64,000 bases of DNA from Flavobacteriales bacterium (GTDB lineage Bacteria > Bacteroidota > Bacteroidia > Flavobacteriales_E > Vicingaceae). Below the pieces are notes generated by a model that was not told where the DNA came from, did not search any database, and saw only the letters and a program-made list of their open reading frames with translations. A program made the translations under genes and the position numbers. The stretch lies in assembly GCA_013359255.1 (NCBI GenBank), contig JABWCF010000011.1, positions 101,829 through 165,828 on the forward strand, in the 5' to 3' direction. Shown here one piece after another: positions 54,144 through 63,012 of the stretch (its first letter is position 1; the number at the start of each line of letters is the position of its first letter).

Positions 54144-55568
54144 ATGAGCGAAGATCAAGAATGGTTTGAAAACGAAGAACTCGCTTCTTCTGTAAGCAGA
54201 TTCGAAGAAATGCTCCGAAATAATACTCATTACTTCTTTGATATAGAAGAGTTTGAAAATTTGGTAGATTTCTACATAGAAACCAACAACACCACAAAAG
54301 CACTAAAGGTGGTTAATTATGCAAAGGAACAACATCCCTTTTCTACCGAAATGGCCATCAGGCATGCACAAGTACTGGCTGCGGCACACAAACCACAGCA
54401 GGCATTAGAAATATTGGCCTCGGTTGAATCCCTTATAAGTGGAGATACCGATTTTTACTTTACAAAAGCAACTATTTACAGTCAACTCAGAATGTCGCAA
54501 AAAGCGATAGATAACTTTAAAAAAGCGTTAGAATTTGCTGACCATAACGAAGATAAAGAAGACGTATTAATAAGTATCGCCTTTGAATACGAGAATTTAT
54601 CGGAATTTAATAAGGCGGTAGAATATCTGAAGAAGACACTAACCATTAACCCAAACAATGAAACCGCCCTTTACGAAATCGTTTTTTGCTACGAAGTGTT
54701 AGGTCAATTAGAAAGCTGCATAGACTATTTCAATCATTTTATTGATGAACACCCATATTCATACAATGCGTGGTATAATCTTGGCATATCATACAACCAT
54801 ATTGGTTTGTACGAAAAATCACTGGAGGCATTCGAATATGCCCTTACCATCCAGGAAGAATTTCCTGCAGCTCACTACAGTAAAGCCAGTACCTTAGTAA
54901 GTTTAGCAAGGTACGAAGAGGCCATCGAGTCTTTTAAAGAAACCATGAAATATGAAGAACCCGATGCGTTATGTTTCTACAATATTGGCGAGTGTTACGA
55001 AAAACTGGAAGATTACAACAATGCCTTAGGTTACTACCAGCGGGCCACCAAACTAGATCCCTACTTTGGTGATGCTTGGATGGGAATAGCATACGTTTAT
55101 AACCAAACGAATCGTTTGTATGCCGCGGCTCATTACATAGAAAAAGCTGCAGAAATAGATAATAAAAACGAAGATTATCTTTATTTGTATGCCGATATTA
55201 AACGCAATTTAGGTTTTATTGAAGAAGCCATTGAAGCATACAAAACCGTTATTCAGCTTGCTCCGGATAACGAATCGGCATATATAGACCTAACCGAAGC
55301 CTATATGCAGCAAAACGAACACGATTTGGCATTAGAAACCATAACCGAAGCTGCACAACTTTTTACAGAATCATCAACCATATTATATAAACTTGCTTGG
55401 GTGCTAATAGAATTACGATTTTTAGATGAAGCCCTCCTTGCGTTCGAAAAAGCCATAGAAATAAGATTTGGCGAACACAAAGAGTTTTTAGCCTATTGTC
55501 CTAAAGCAGCCTTACTCGAAGGAATTATTAGTTTAATAGAAAAACACAACCCCTCTAATGATATATAA
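54144..55568 (+). CDS. TPR repeat protein
   Basis: A 474-residue soluble protein made of about a dozen tetratricopeptide repeats (for example YNAWYNLGISYNHIGLYEKSLEAFEYAL and ALCFYNIGECYEKLEDYNNALGYYQRA). The N-terminus is short and acidic (MSEDQEWFENEE) with no signal peptide, so it acts in the cytoplasm, probably as a protein-protein scaffold. I recall orthologues encoded before comA in Bacteroidota. Its end overlaps the next gene by 11 bp, which implies coupled translation. Confidence 0.88.
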   Translation: MSEDQEWFENEELASSVSRFEEMLRNNTHYFFDIEEFENLVDFYIETNNTTKALKVVNYAKEQHPFSTEMAIRHAQVLAAAHKPQQALEILASVESLISGDTDFYFTKATIYSQLRMSQKAIDNFKKALEFADHNEDKEDVLISIAFEYENLSEFNKAVEYLKKTLTINPNNETALYEIVFCYEVLGQLESCIDYFNHFIDEHPYSYNAWYNLGISYNHIGLYEKSLEAFEYALTIQEEFPAAHYSKASTLVSLARYEEAIESFKETMKYEEPDALCFYNIGECYEKLEDYNNALGYYQRATKLDPYFGDAWMGIAYVYNQTNRLYAAAHYIEKAAEIDNKNEDYLYLYADIKRNLGFIEEAIEAYKTVIQLAPDNESAYIDLTEAYMQQNEHDLALETITEAAQLFTESSTILYKLAWVLIELRFLDEALLAFEKAIEIRFGEHKEFLAYCPKAALLEGIISLIEKHNPSNDI

Positions 55569-56355
55569 TTTTAACCTCCCTTACATACCTGAAAGAGAAC
55601 AGAAACCCAGAGAAAAAGGTATTACCATGGTAATGGATAAAGGGCTAAGTCTTAGTGAAGCTGAAAATATGATAGAAGCGAGTGGGCATTTAATAGACAT
55701 AGTAAAACTTGGTTTTGGAACTTCATACGTAACCAATCATTTGGCACAGAAAATAAAGATATACCAAAAAGCAAAAATTAAAGTGTATTTTGGAGGCACA
55801 CTCTTTGAAGCTTTTGTAGTAAGAAAAAAATTTAGAGAATATCTGAGAGTGATAGAGAAATTTGGAGTTGATGCCGTAGAAGTATCAGATGGTTCAATAG
55901 TTCTAGACCATAAAAAGAAATGTAAATACATATCGCAAATAGCTAAAAATTACACCGTATTTTCCGAAGTGGGTTCAAAAGAAGCAGGCATACTCATTAG
56001 CCCTAGTAAATGGATAAGTATGATGCAACAAGAGTTAGAAGCCGGCTCATGGAAAGTAATTGCCGAAGCGAGAGAAAGTGGAAATGTAGGTATTTACAGG
56101 CCAAACGGATCGGCTCACAGCACTTTGGTAAATAAAATTTTAGAAAAAGTGCCTAAAGATTCTATTATGTGGGAAGCTCCTCACAAACCCCAACAAGTTT
56201 GGTTTATAAAGTTATTAGGACCTAACGTAAACTTAGGAAATATTGCTCCAAATGAAGTAATTCCTCTTGAAACACTACGGTTAGGTTTAAGAGGTGATAC
56301 CTTCTTCTCTTTTTTGCCCGAAAAAATTGTGAAAGAAAGTAAACAAGGCGTTTAA
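55558..56355 (+). CDS. Phosphosulfolactate synthase (ComA family)
   Basis: A 265-residue TIM-barrel enzyme of the ComA family, which adds sulfite to phosphoenolpyruvate to make (2R)-phospho-3-sulfolactate. Characteristic stretches are KGITMVMDKGLSLSEAENMIEASG, DIVKLGFGTSYV, VYFGGTLFEAF, VDAVEVSDGSI and GLRGDTFFSF. ComA is best known from coenzyme M synthesis in methanogens; comB and comC are absent from this window, so its role here is open (sulfolactate or sulfonate chemistry). It overlaps the upstream TPR gene by 11 bp and precedes a rhodanese-like gene by 10 bp. Confidence 0.87.
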   Translation: MIYNFNLPYIPEREQKPREKGITMVMDKGLSLSEAENMIEASGHLIDIVKLGFGTSYVTNHLAQKIKIYQKAKIKVYFGGTLFEAFVVRKKFREYLRVIEKFGVDAVEVSDGSIVLDHKKKCKYISQIAKNYTVFSEVGSKEAGILISPSKWISMMQQELEAGSWKVIAEARESGNVGIYRPNGSAHSTLVNKILEKVPKDSIMWEAPHKPQQVWFIKLLGPNVNLGNIAPNEVIPLETLRLGLRGDTFFSFLPEKIVKESKQGV

Positions 56356-56365
56356 TTTTAAAACC

Positions 56366-56656
56366 ATGCAGAAGTTAAAAAAAGAAGAATTTCAAAAAAT
56401 TCTCGATACCAAACAAGATGTAGAAATCATTGACGTGAGGGAAGAATACGAATACGAGGAATTGAATATTGGCGGAAAAAATATTCCACTCAACGAGGTA
56501 ATGAAAAATCTGGATAAAATAAACACAAACAAACCCATTATATTTTGTTGCAATTCAGGCCGAAAATCTGCTGCCATTGCACACACTCTTGCAAAAAAAA
56601 CAGGACTTGAAAATGTTTTTACTGTAGAGGTAGGGGTCTCTGCATTTGTATCATAA
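56366..56656 (+). CDS. Rhodanese-like domain protein
   Basis: A 96-residue single rhodanese domain. It contains VEIIDVREEYEYEELNIGGKNIPLNEV and the active-site loop CCNSGRKSAAIA with the persulfide Cys in CNSGRKS. It would carry sulfur as a persulfide in the cytoplasm. It lies between the phosphosulfolactate synthase gene and the DUF368 gene and could supply sulfur chemistry to the former, but that is only inference. The C-terminus is short compared with other rhodanese domains (VEVGVSAFVS). Confidence 0.87.
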   Translation: MQKLKKEEFQKILDTKQDVEIIDVREEYEYEELNIGGKNIPLNEVMKNLDKINTNKPIIFCCNSGRKSAAIAHTLAKKTGLENVFTVEVGVSAFVS

Positions 56657-56665
56657 TTTCTATTG

Positions 56666-57598
56666 ATGAAAAGAACGCTGAAAGACTATTTTGTAGTTAC
56701 TGCCAAAGGTATAGCCATGGGAGCTGCCGATGTTATTCCGGGTGTATCGGGTGGTACCATTGCTTTTATATCGGGCATCTATGAAGAATTTATTGACGCA
56801 CTGAAATCTTTTAACTTTTCTCTTATAAGAAAACTTAAAAACGAAGGGTTGCTCGAAACATGGAAGCATATAAACGGAAATTTTTTGCTTGCACTTTTTT
56901 CCGGAATACTTATAAGTATTGTCTCTCTGGCAAAATTAATTGGGTATTTACTATTACATCATGCCGAAATTCTATGGTCGTTTTTTTTCGGTTTAATTCT
57001 CGCCTCCACCTATTTCATTGGAAAAAAAATTGGCCAATGGAATCTTTATCCCGTATTTTTTTTACTTGTAGGAATTATCATTGCTTATTATATTACTGTA
57101 GCGGCTCCTACCGAAACACCCGAACATACATGGTTTATAACACTTTCCGGAGCCATTGCTATTTGTGCCATGATTTTGCCCGGAATTTCAGGTAGTTTCA
57201 TTTTGCTCTTGCTAGGAAAATATGCATTCATTTTAAACGCAGTTAGCACACTTAATATAAAGGTGCTTATCTCTTTTGCCATAGGTTGTGTGTTGGGTTT
57301 AATTTCATTTTCTCATGTTCTATCTTGGATGTTTAGAAAATACCATGATATAACGATGGCGCTGCTCACCGGGTTTATGATTGGCTCTCTAAATAAAGTA
57401 TGGCCATGGAAAAACACCTTATTGTGGGGTACAGACCATCATGGTAAACAAATAGCACTGAAGCAAACGAGTGTTTTACCCGGGTACTACGAAAACGAAC
57501 CGCACTTACTGTATTGTATTCTGTTTGCTGTGCTGGGTTTAGCAGTAATCATACTTTTAGAGAAACAATCAAATAATAATACCCCTATTCAGAAATGA
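56666..57598 (+). CDS. DUF368 polyprenyl-phosphate transporter
   Basis: A 310-residue membrane protein with about nine helices. The start is MKRTLKDYFVVTAKGIAMGAADVIPGVSGGTIAFISGIYE; the repeated MGAADVIPGVSGGT and MILPGISGSFILLLLG motifs are the two signature loops. Proteins with DUF368 were shown to flip undecaprenyl phosphate back across the inner membrane (PopT), which fits an envelope role. The ATG at 56666 is preferred to the TTG at 56663. Its stop overlaps the aroE start by four bases (ATGA). Confidence 0.88.
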   Translation: MKRTLKDYFVVTAKGIAMGAADVIPGVSGGTIAFISGIYEEFIDALKSFNFSLIRKLKNEGLLETWKHINGNFLLALFSGILISIVSLAKLIGYLLLHHAEILWSFFFGLILASTYFIGKKIGQWNLYPVFFLLVGIIIAYYITVAAPTETPEHTWFITLSGAIAICAMILPGISGSFILLLLGKYAFILNAVSTLNIKVLISFAIGCVLGLISFSHVLSWMFRKYHDITMALLTGFMIGSLNKVWPWKNTLLWGTDHHGKQIALKQTSVLPGYYENEPHLLYCILFAVLGLAVIILLEKQSNNNTPIQK

Positions 57599-58332
57599 AA
57601 ACTTACGGCCTCGTTGGTTTTCCTCTTTCTCACTCTTTTTCTAAAACGTATTTTACAGAAAAATTTCTAAAAGAAAACATACAGAATTGCGAGTATCTGA
57701 ATTTTGAATTAGAGAAAATATCTTTCCTCCCCGAATTACTAAAGAATAACAAAAATATAGTTGGTTTTAATGTTACGGTACCTTATAAACAATCTATTAT
57801 TCCGTACCTGCATGAACTGGATAAAACAGCCGAAAAAATTGGAGCAGTAAATACCGTAAAAATAAACAACGGTAAACTAATAGGGTACAACACCGATGAA
57901 TATGGTTTCCGCTTTTCCTTAAAACCTTTTTTAGAAAACAAGCACCAAAATGTATTGATATTAGGAAATGGTGGAGCATCTAAGGCTGTTCAGTATGTGC
58001 TAAAAGACCTTGGAATGGAATACACCATAGCACAAAGAAATCCTGAGAACAAAGAGCATCTTTCATTTACAGAAATAACAGAAAAGGCTATTCAATATCA
58101 TTTGCTTATTATAAATACCACTCCAGTTGGAATGCATCCAAACGTAAACGAATGCATAGATTTACCCTATCATTGCATAAACAAAGAACATTTGCTGTAC
58201 GACCTTATATATAATCCGGTTAAAACCCTCTTTTTAAAAAAAGGAGAACAACAAAAAGCAAGCACAATAAACGGGTTAAGTATGCTTCATCTGCAAGCAG
58301 AAAAAACATGGATGATATGGAATAATCAGTAA
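57595..58332 (+). CDS. aroE: Shikimate dehydrogenase
   Basis: A 245-residue AroE of usual length. The substrate part holds GFPLSHSFSKTYF and NVTVPYKQSI (the Lys-containing catalytic motif); NTDEYGF and LILGNGGASKAVQYVLKDLG follow, the latter the NADP-binding glycine loop, then NTTPVGMHP. It reduces 3-dehydroshikimate in aromatic amino acid synthesis. It is the last gene of the five-gene operon and overlaps DUF368 by 4 bp, which suggests coupling. Confidence 0.94.
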   Translation: MKTYGLVGFPLSHSFSKTYFTEKFLKENIQNCEYLNFELEKISFLPELLKNNKNIVGFNVTVPYKQSIIPYLHELDKTAEKIGAVNTVKINNGKLIGYNTDEYGFRFSLKPFLENKHQNVLILGNGGASKAVQYVLKDLGMEYTIAQRNPENKEHLSFTEITEKAIQYHLLIINTTPVGMHPNVNECIDLPYHCINKEHLLYDLIYNPVKTLFLKKGEQQKASTINGLSMLHLQAEKTWMIWNNQ

Positions 58333-58410
58333 TTCGTCTATTTTTGTTTTTTTAACTCAACCTTTTTTCGTAGTATTACGTCAAAATACAAAAGAATTAA
58401 AGTAAGTAAC

Positions 58411-60399
58411 ATGAAAAAAGTACTGTTAGTTTTAATATTTTCCCATATCATTCTAGCCACTTATGCAACACATGTTGTAGGTGGAGATATTTCAGTTACT
58501 CAAAAAGGCCCCAACTTATTTGATATAAAAGTTCGAGTTTTTAGAGATTGTAAACCGGGGAATGCTGCAATGCCCTTGACTGTTAATTTGGGCATTTACC
58601 AAAAAGGAACGAATGCTCAAGTTTCTAATATTAACATAGCAAGAAATACCCTTAAACTAATTACCTTAGGCGATAGCTGTTTTACGCCCGAAAACCTATG
58701 TGTAGAAGAAGGTGTTTTTATTCAAACCAACGTAAACATACCCAATTTTGCCAATGGTTATTATTTACAAACAGAACTTTATGCCCGAAACGGTATTATT
58801 ACAAATATTGTTAATCCGGGAGGAACAGGCATGTCGTTCTATGCCGAAATACCCGACCCATTACTTATTTCAGGTAATTCTACACCCGATTTTGGCGAAT
58901 ACCCATTTGATGGGTATCTCTGCATTGGATTTGAAAAGCAATTAAACTTTTCTTTAGTAGACCCCAATGGAGATTCTCTTGTTTATAGTTTGGTTGACCC
59001 CTTAAATTCAGTAGGAACAGGTAATTTAACAAATCCGGGACCTTACCAATCGGTAGTATGGCAAAACCCTTATAGCCTTAGTAATATATGTGGAGGAACC
59101 CCTCCAATGAGCATTAATCCTACTTCAGGAATAGTTACAGCCAAACCCACAAACGTAGGTGTTTATGTTTTTGCCGTTCGGGTAGAGGAATATAGAAGTG
59201 GAGTGAAAATAGGTGAAATACGAAGAGATGTTCAATATGCAGCCCTTAACTGTGCAGAAATACCTCCGGTTATTAAAAATCAAAATTCAGAAGTGAATGT
59301 TTACATCAATCATACCATCTGTTTTGATATTATGACTGAAGATGTAGGAGGAAACGATTCGGTATTTATGTTAATTAGTTCTACGCTTCCCAACTTTAGT
59401 AGCCTTTATGTTCCGCCTTATTCTTCTGGTGGAAATTACTATTATTTAGATTTTCAAGGCTCCGATACGTTGTGGTTTTCAGATTTAAATAATATGAATG
59501 GCACTTATCAGGGAATTGGTAAATTACCCATGCGATATTGCTTTACTCCAACTTGTAAAGACAGAGACGCCACTTATACAATTAATTATTTTTCATATAT
59601 ACACGGCTGTACATACTCCGATACTGTTGAGTCTATCATAAAAATAAATGTTCTAGTATCAACGCCAATATTCTATCACAACTTACCCGATGATGCCTCA
59701 TTAAAACGCGATAGTACTCTTTGTTTCGATTTAATGACCTCTGACCCTATTAATCCGAACGATAAAATGTTTATTGTTCCGTTGGGCGAAGATTTTGATT
59801 ATGCCGCTACATTCATCCCTCCTAAGGATACTACTAAAAACGGACAAAATTGGAGTTTCTACACTCATTTTTTGGGATTAGATACCATTTGGATGCAAAA
59901 TTTTAATAACTCAGGTTCTATTACGGCTTATTCAAATGTCGGAGCGAGATATTGCTTGTATGCAGATTGCGAATCGATGTTTTTAGAAAAATATAATCCC
60001 GGATTTAAAGTGTACACCAATGCCTGCGGATCGGATACCGTTGAAAAGCATTTCCAAATTGATGTACATGGCAATGATGGATATGCTAATGAAGTACCTA
60101 ATGTATTTACACCCAACGGTGACGGGGTAAACGATTTCTTTATGTTAAGCGGCACCCCTGATATTTGTTACGATACAATGAAGGTTAAAATTTTTAACAG
60201 ATGGGGGCAATTGGTGTACGAATCGGATGAGCCCTATTTTCAGTGGGACGGAAAAAACTTGAAAGGAAAAGACTGCACTGCCGGTACCTATTTTATTTTA
60301 GTGGAGGGGCATTACGGAAGTAAATACCATGGCGGTGGTCAGGCTACAAGAGAAGCCATACCTGTGGTTAAACAATATTACTTGCAGTTATTGCGATAA
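58411..60399 (+). CDS. T9SS type B cargo protein
   Basis: A 662-residue secreted protein. The signal peptide MKKVLLVLIFSHIILATYA is followed by THVVGGDISVTQKG, an N-terminal pattern shared by many Bacteroidota type B cargo proteins. Several Ig-like/PKD-like beta domains fill the middle (about 25-570) with paired Cys. The last 90 residues are the type B CTD: VPNVFTPNGDGVNDFFML, IFNRWGQLVYESDEPYFQWDGKNLKGKDC, and an ending QLLR. It probably goes to the surface through the T9SS. No PorP/SprF gene is next to it. Its 3' end overlaps bshA on the other strand by 12 bp. Confidence 0.9.
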   Translation: MKKVLLVLIFSHIILATYATHVVGGDISVTQKGPNLFDIKVRVFRDCKPGNAAMPLTVNLGIYQKGTNAQVSNINIARNTLKLITLGDSCFTPENLCVEEGVFIQTNVNIPNFANGYYLQTELYARNGIITNIVNPGGTGMSFYAEIPDPLLISGNSTPDFGEYPFDGYLCIGFEKQLNFSLVDPNGDSLVYSLVDPLNSVGTGNLTNPGPYQSVVWQNPYSLSNICGGTPPMSINPTSGIVTAKPTNVGVYVFAVRVEEYRSGVKIGEIRRDVQYAALNCAEIPPVIKNQNSEVNVYINHTICFDIMTEDVGGNDSVFMLISSTLPNFSSLYVPPYSSGGNYYYLDFQGSDTLWFSDLNNMNGTYQGIGKLPMRYCFTPTCKDRDATYTINYFSYIHGCTYSDTVESIIKINVLVSTPIFYHNLPDDASLKRDSTLCFDLMTSDPINPNDKMFIVPLGEDFDYAATFIPPKDTTKNGQNWSFYTHFLGLDTIWMQNFNNSGSITAYSNVGARYCLYADCESMFLEKYNPGFKVYTNACGSDTVEKHFQIDVHGNDGYANEVPNVFTPNGDGVNDFFMLSGTPDICYDTMKVKIFNRWGQLVYESDEPYFQWDGKNLKGKDCTAGTYFILVEGHYGSKYHGGGQATREAIPVVKQYYLQLLR

Positions 60400-61515
60400 C
60401 ACTTTTTGATAAAGACTTTCGTACTTCGGAAGAATTTTATGTAAATCGAAAACCGATGCTTGTTTTAGTGCATTGTTTTTAAACTCTTGATGTAATAGAG
60501 GGTTACTTAGTAATTTCAATGCATTTTCCGACATCTCAGAAATATTACCTACCTGGCTCATAAAACCGGTTTTACCGTGTAGGTTTACTTCCGGAATACC
60601 TCCTGTATTGGTAGAAATAACAGGCACCCCGGCAGCCATTGCCTCTAAAGCAGCTAATCCAAAACTTTCCGATTCTGAAGTAAGTAAAAATAAATCCGAT
60701 ATACTTAATACCCCTTCCGTATCTTTTAGTTTACCTGCAAAAGTTACCAAATCGCATAACGATTTTTCTCGGCACAAGCTTTCTAATCGGTTTCGTTCCG
60801 GGCCATCTCCCACCAACAATAACTTACTGGGTATATTTTTTTGTACTCTTTCAAAAATGTGTAACACATCATCTACTTTTTTTACTTTTCTGAAATTAGA
60901 AATGTGGGTTAAAATTTTTTCTCCGTTTGGAGCTATCTTTTTTCGAAGCTGCTCATCGGCTATATGTTTAGAAAATTCTTCCGTGCAAATAAAATTAGGT
61001 ATTACCTCAATATCTTTTTTTATTGGGAAGTAAGAGTACGTATCTTTTTTTAAACTCTCTGAAACGGCCGTTACAGCATCACTTTGGTTAATAGCAAAAG
61101 TAATAACGGGTTCAAAAGAAGAATCTCTGCCTACTAAGGTTATATCTGTACCATGTAAAGTAGTAATATAAGGTAAATGAATGCCCTGCGATTTTAAAAT
61201 TTGTTTGGCCATAAAAGCAGCCGATGCGTGTGGTATGGCATAATGAACATGCAATAAATCTAATTTTTCAAATTTTGCAACCTCTACAATCCTGCTAGAA
61301 AGTATTAGTTCGTATGGAGCATAATCGAACAGAGGATAATCGCCCACAGCCACCTCATGGTAAAAAATATTTTCAGAAAAAACATCTAACCTAACAGGAA
61401 GCTGATACGTAATAAAATGTACTTTATGCCCTTTTTTAGAAAGGGCTATTCCCAATTCTGTAGCAACCACCCCGCTTCCGCCAAAGGTAGGATAACAAAC
61501 CATTCCAATATTCAT
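60388..61515 (-). CDS. bshA: N-acetyl-alpha-D-glucosaminyl L-malate synthase BshA
   Basis: A 375-residue GT4-family glycosyltransferase, first enzyme of bacillithiol synthesis: UDP-GlcNAc plus L-malate gives GlcNAc-malate. The start MNIGMVCYPTFGGSGVVATELG is the BshA signature, followed by HVHYAIPHASAAFMAKQ, TTLHGTDITLVG and, in the second domain, LLVGDGPERN and SESFGLAALEAMAAGVPVISTNTGG. The other bsh genes are not in the window. It is the last ordinary chromosomal gene before the cassette-like region. Confidence 0.94.
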   Translation of the reverse strand: MNIGMVCYPTFGGSGVVATELGIALSKKGHKVHFITYQLPVRLDVFSENIFYHEVAVGDYPLFDYAPYELILSSRIVEVAKFEKLDLLHVHYAIPHASAAFMAKQILKSQGIHLPYITTLHGTDITLVGRDSSFEPVITFAINQSDAVTAVSESLKKDTYSYFPIKKDIEVIPNFICTEEFSKHIADEQLRKKIAPNGEKILTHISNFRKVKKVDDVLHIFERVQKNIPSKLLLVGDGPERNRLESLCREKSLCDLVTFAGKLKDTEGVLSISDLFLLTSESESFGLAALEAMAAGVPVISTNTGGIPEVNLHGKTGFMSQVGNISEMSENALKLLSNPLLHQEFKNNALKQASVFDLHKILPKYESLYQKVLSQ

Positions 61516-61801
61516 CCTGCAAATGAATAAAATTTATACTATATATACGAATTAAAATGTGTAAGTGTGTGTGTGTTGTGTTTCTGCCTGTTACATTGTC
61601 AACACCACCGTTGTAATAAACGTAAACACCGTTTAAACTGTCAATTTGTTGTCCGACCGAAAAGCCTGTGTTGAAGTTGAACTTTTTAAAAGTCCAAAGT
61701 CCACCGAAACTCAATATGAGAAGTCCGATTAATAAATATGTCCAACGTTTAATTTTCAATTTTTCTATCTGTTAATTTTCTGTTGTGTCGTCTTTTAAGC
61801 T
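61516..61801. other. Gap between bshA and the first attC-like element
   Basis: This stretch holds the truncated CHAP-like fragment and, at about 61560-61583, a short GT-rich run. No tRNA, terminator or attI-like site could be recognised. No GTTATGCGGC is visible, which would be the expected left border matching the GCCGCATAAC on the right, so the left cassette border appears lost. Confidence 0.5.
61575..61759 (-). pseudogene. Truncated 5' fragment of a probable CHAP-domain protein gene
   Basis: About 60 residues from the ATG at 61759 read as a membrane-anchored N-terminus (IKRWTYLLIGLLILSFGGLWTFKKFN), then FSVGQQIDSLNGVYVYYNGGVDNVTGRN. I recall this text as the start of Bacteroidota CHAP amidase proteins, where it is followed by DGYNLGLKYQCVEFVK. 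Here the frame runs instead into a GT-rich stretch and on into bshA, without the catalytic Cys and His. The gene is therefore cut off near 61575. It lies between bshA and the first attC-like element, on the minus strand. Confidence 0.6.
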
Positions 61802-61938
61802 GCCGCATAACGGTTTGACAATAACTGTCAGGAGGGGATTAAATGCACCGACCTTTCACTTGACGATAAACTTTATTAGGTGCAGATAGCTTCAATGTGG
61901 CATAAAGCCCCCACTTGCAGTTATTGTTTGTTATGGGC
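61802..61938 (+). repeat. attC-like palindrome A
   Basis: This 137-bp element has outer boxes GCCGCATAAC (61802-61811) and GTTATGGGC (61930-61938). Inner stem arms are CAATAACTG (61819-61827) and CAGTTATTG (61918-61926), continuing as an imperfect stem (GGGG opposite CCCC and ATGC opposite GCAT). The layout of outer box, short spacer, inner box and long arm is that of an integron attC site. The recombination point would be between G61930 and T61931. Its body sequence differs from palindromes B and C. Confidence 0.65.
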
Positions 61939-61960
61939 TGACGTTTAAATAAGTTTATAT

Positions 61961-62176
61961 ATGAGCAAAGTTAGTAAATTTTGGGTAGTAACTAAACCAA
62001 ACAAAAATTTAGAATTAATTGATATTTTTTTTCAAGCAGATATTAAAAGAATGGAATTGCAATTCAAAGGTGATTTAGCAAGTAAAGGGATAATTGGTAT
62101 CTTTACGACAGGGAATGAAGCAGAAAAAGTTGCAAAAATGGCTTTATTAAAAGCTGGTGCAATTAAAAAGTTTTAA
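61961..62176 (+). CDS. Small protein of cassette 1, unknown
   Basis: A 71-residue protein (MSKVSKFWVVTKPNKNLELIDIFFQADIKRMELQ...) with no signal peptide or membrane helix. It begins 23 bp inside the cassette, the usual place for a cassette gene. A beta-alpha pattern and lysine-rich end are seen but no family. It lies 49 bp before the Fic ATG and might be a partner of Fic, although that Fic protein already carries its own inhibitory motif. Function unknown. Confidence 0.6.
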   Translation: MSKVSKFWVVTKPNKNLELIDIFFQADIKRMELQFKGDLASKGIIGIFTTGNEAEKVAKMALLKAGAIKKF

Positions 62177-62225
62177 AATTAAATTTGCAGGTAGCAGAAA
62201 TGCTGCCTACATTAAAGAAAAAATT

Positions 62226-63005
62226 ATGGAAAGATTAAAATTTATAAGTTCAAAGTATTTTGATAAATACAACGAGAAACAGCCAATTACTTTAATAAAA
62301 CATTTTAATAAAATTAAGTCAATAGGACAGAATAAAGATAATTTCAATTTTTATTTTTCAAATTCTGCTGTTTATTCTTCAATGATTGAGGGTAATATAA
62401 TTGATTTTGATAGCTATTTGAAATATAGTTATTCTGGTATGAACAATAAAGGCAAGTCTTATAAAGAAATTGAAGATTTAAAAATGGCTTATTCTTTTGC
62501 TAAAGAGCATAAATTAAATTTCACAAACTTTCTAAAGTGTCATAAAATATTATCGAATACAATCGTTGAAGACAAAAAGTATAAAGGTTCAATCCGAGAT
62601 AAAGATGTTTACGTTTTTGCAAATGGGAAAAAAATATTTACAGGAGCAAGTAAAGAGATTGTAACGAGTGAAATGATAAAATTATTTGATGATATAGAAA
62701 TTTTAATTTCAAGAGAATTAATAATTAATCAAGTTTTTTATTATGCTTCGATGTTACATTTGATATTGGTTCAAATTCATCCTTTCGCTGATGGGAACGG
62801 TCGATGTTCAAGATTAATTGAAAAATGGTTTTTGTCTGAAAAATTGGGGGTAAATGCTTGGTTTATTCAATCCGAAAGGCTTTATCAAAAGAGAATAGTG
62901 TCATATTATAAAAATGTTCATTTGGGAGATAATTATAATAATGTCAATTATGATTATTCTATACCGTTTTTATTAATGCTGCCTATGGCTTTAAGGTTGA
63001 ACTAA
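62226..63005 (+). CDS. Fic/DOC family protein, class II, catalytically complete
   Basis: A 260-residue Fic protein. The active-site motif HPFADGNGR (residues 185-193) is intact, so transfer of AMP (or another nucleotide) to a protein hydroxyl is possible. Upstream, SSMIEG at residues 51-56 fits the inhibitory (S/T)xxxE(G/N) motif in the position of class II Fic proteins (N-terminal helix), which blocks ATP binding until released. The ATG at 62226 is preferred; a GTG at 62157 would overlap the preceding gene. The gene is AT-rich and is the main gene of cassette 1. Target unknown. Confidence 0.9.
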   Translation: MERLKFISSKYFDKYNEKQPITLIKHFNKIKSIGQNKDNFNFYFSNSAVYSSMIEGNIIDFDSYLKYSYSGMNNKGKSYKEIEDLKMAYSFAKEHKLNFTNFLKCHKILSNTIVEDKKYKGSIRDKDVYVFANGKKIFTGASKEIVTSEMIKLFDDIEILISRELIINQVFYYASMLHLILVQIHPFADGNGRCSRLIEKWFLSEKLGVNAWFIQSERLYQKRIVSYYKNVHLGDNYNNVNYDYSIPFLLMLPMALRLN

Positions 63006-63012
63006 TACGTTT

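Noticed and set aside
61560..61583. GT-rich run as a functional microsatellite or phase-variation tract
   Set aside because: It is short and interrupted, and sits behind a broken gene, so no switching gene depends on it.
61436..61759. 107-aa open frame read as an intact small protein
   Set aside because: Only the first 60 or so residues look like protein; the rest is GT-repeat-derived (HTHTLTH-like) and then the antisense-free overlap into bshA in another frame. I treat it as a truncated gene.
62157..62225. GTG start 23 codons upstream for the Fic protein
   Set aside because: It overlaps the preceding gene by 20 bp and adds non-Fic residues; the ATG at 62226 gives a normal N-terminus.
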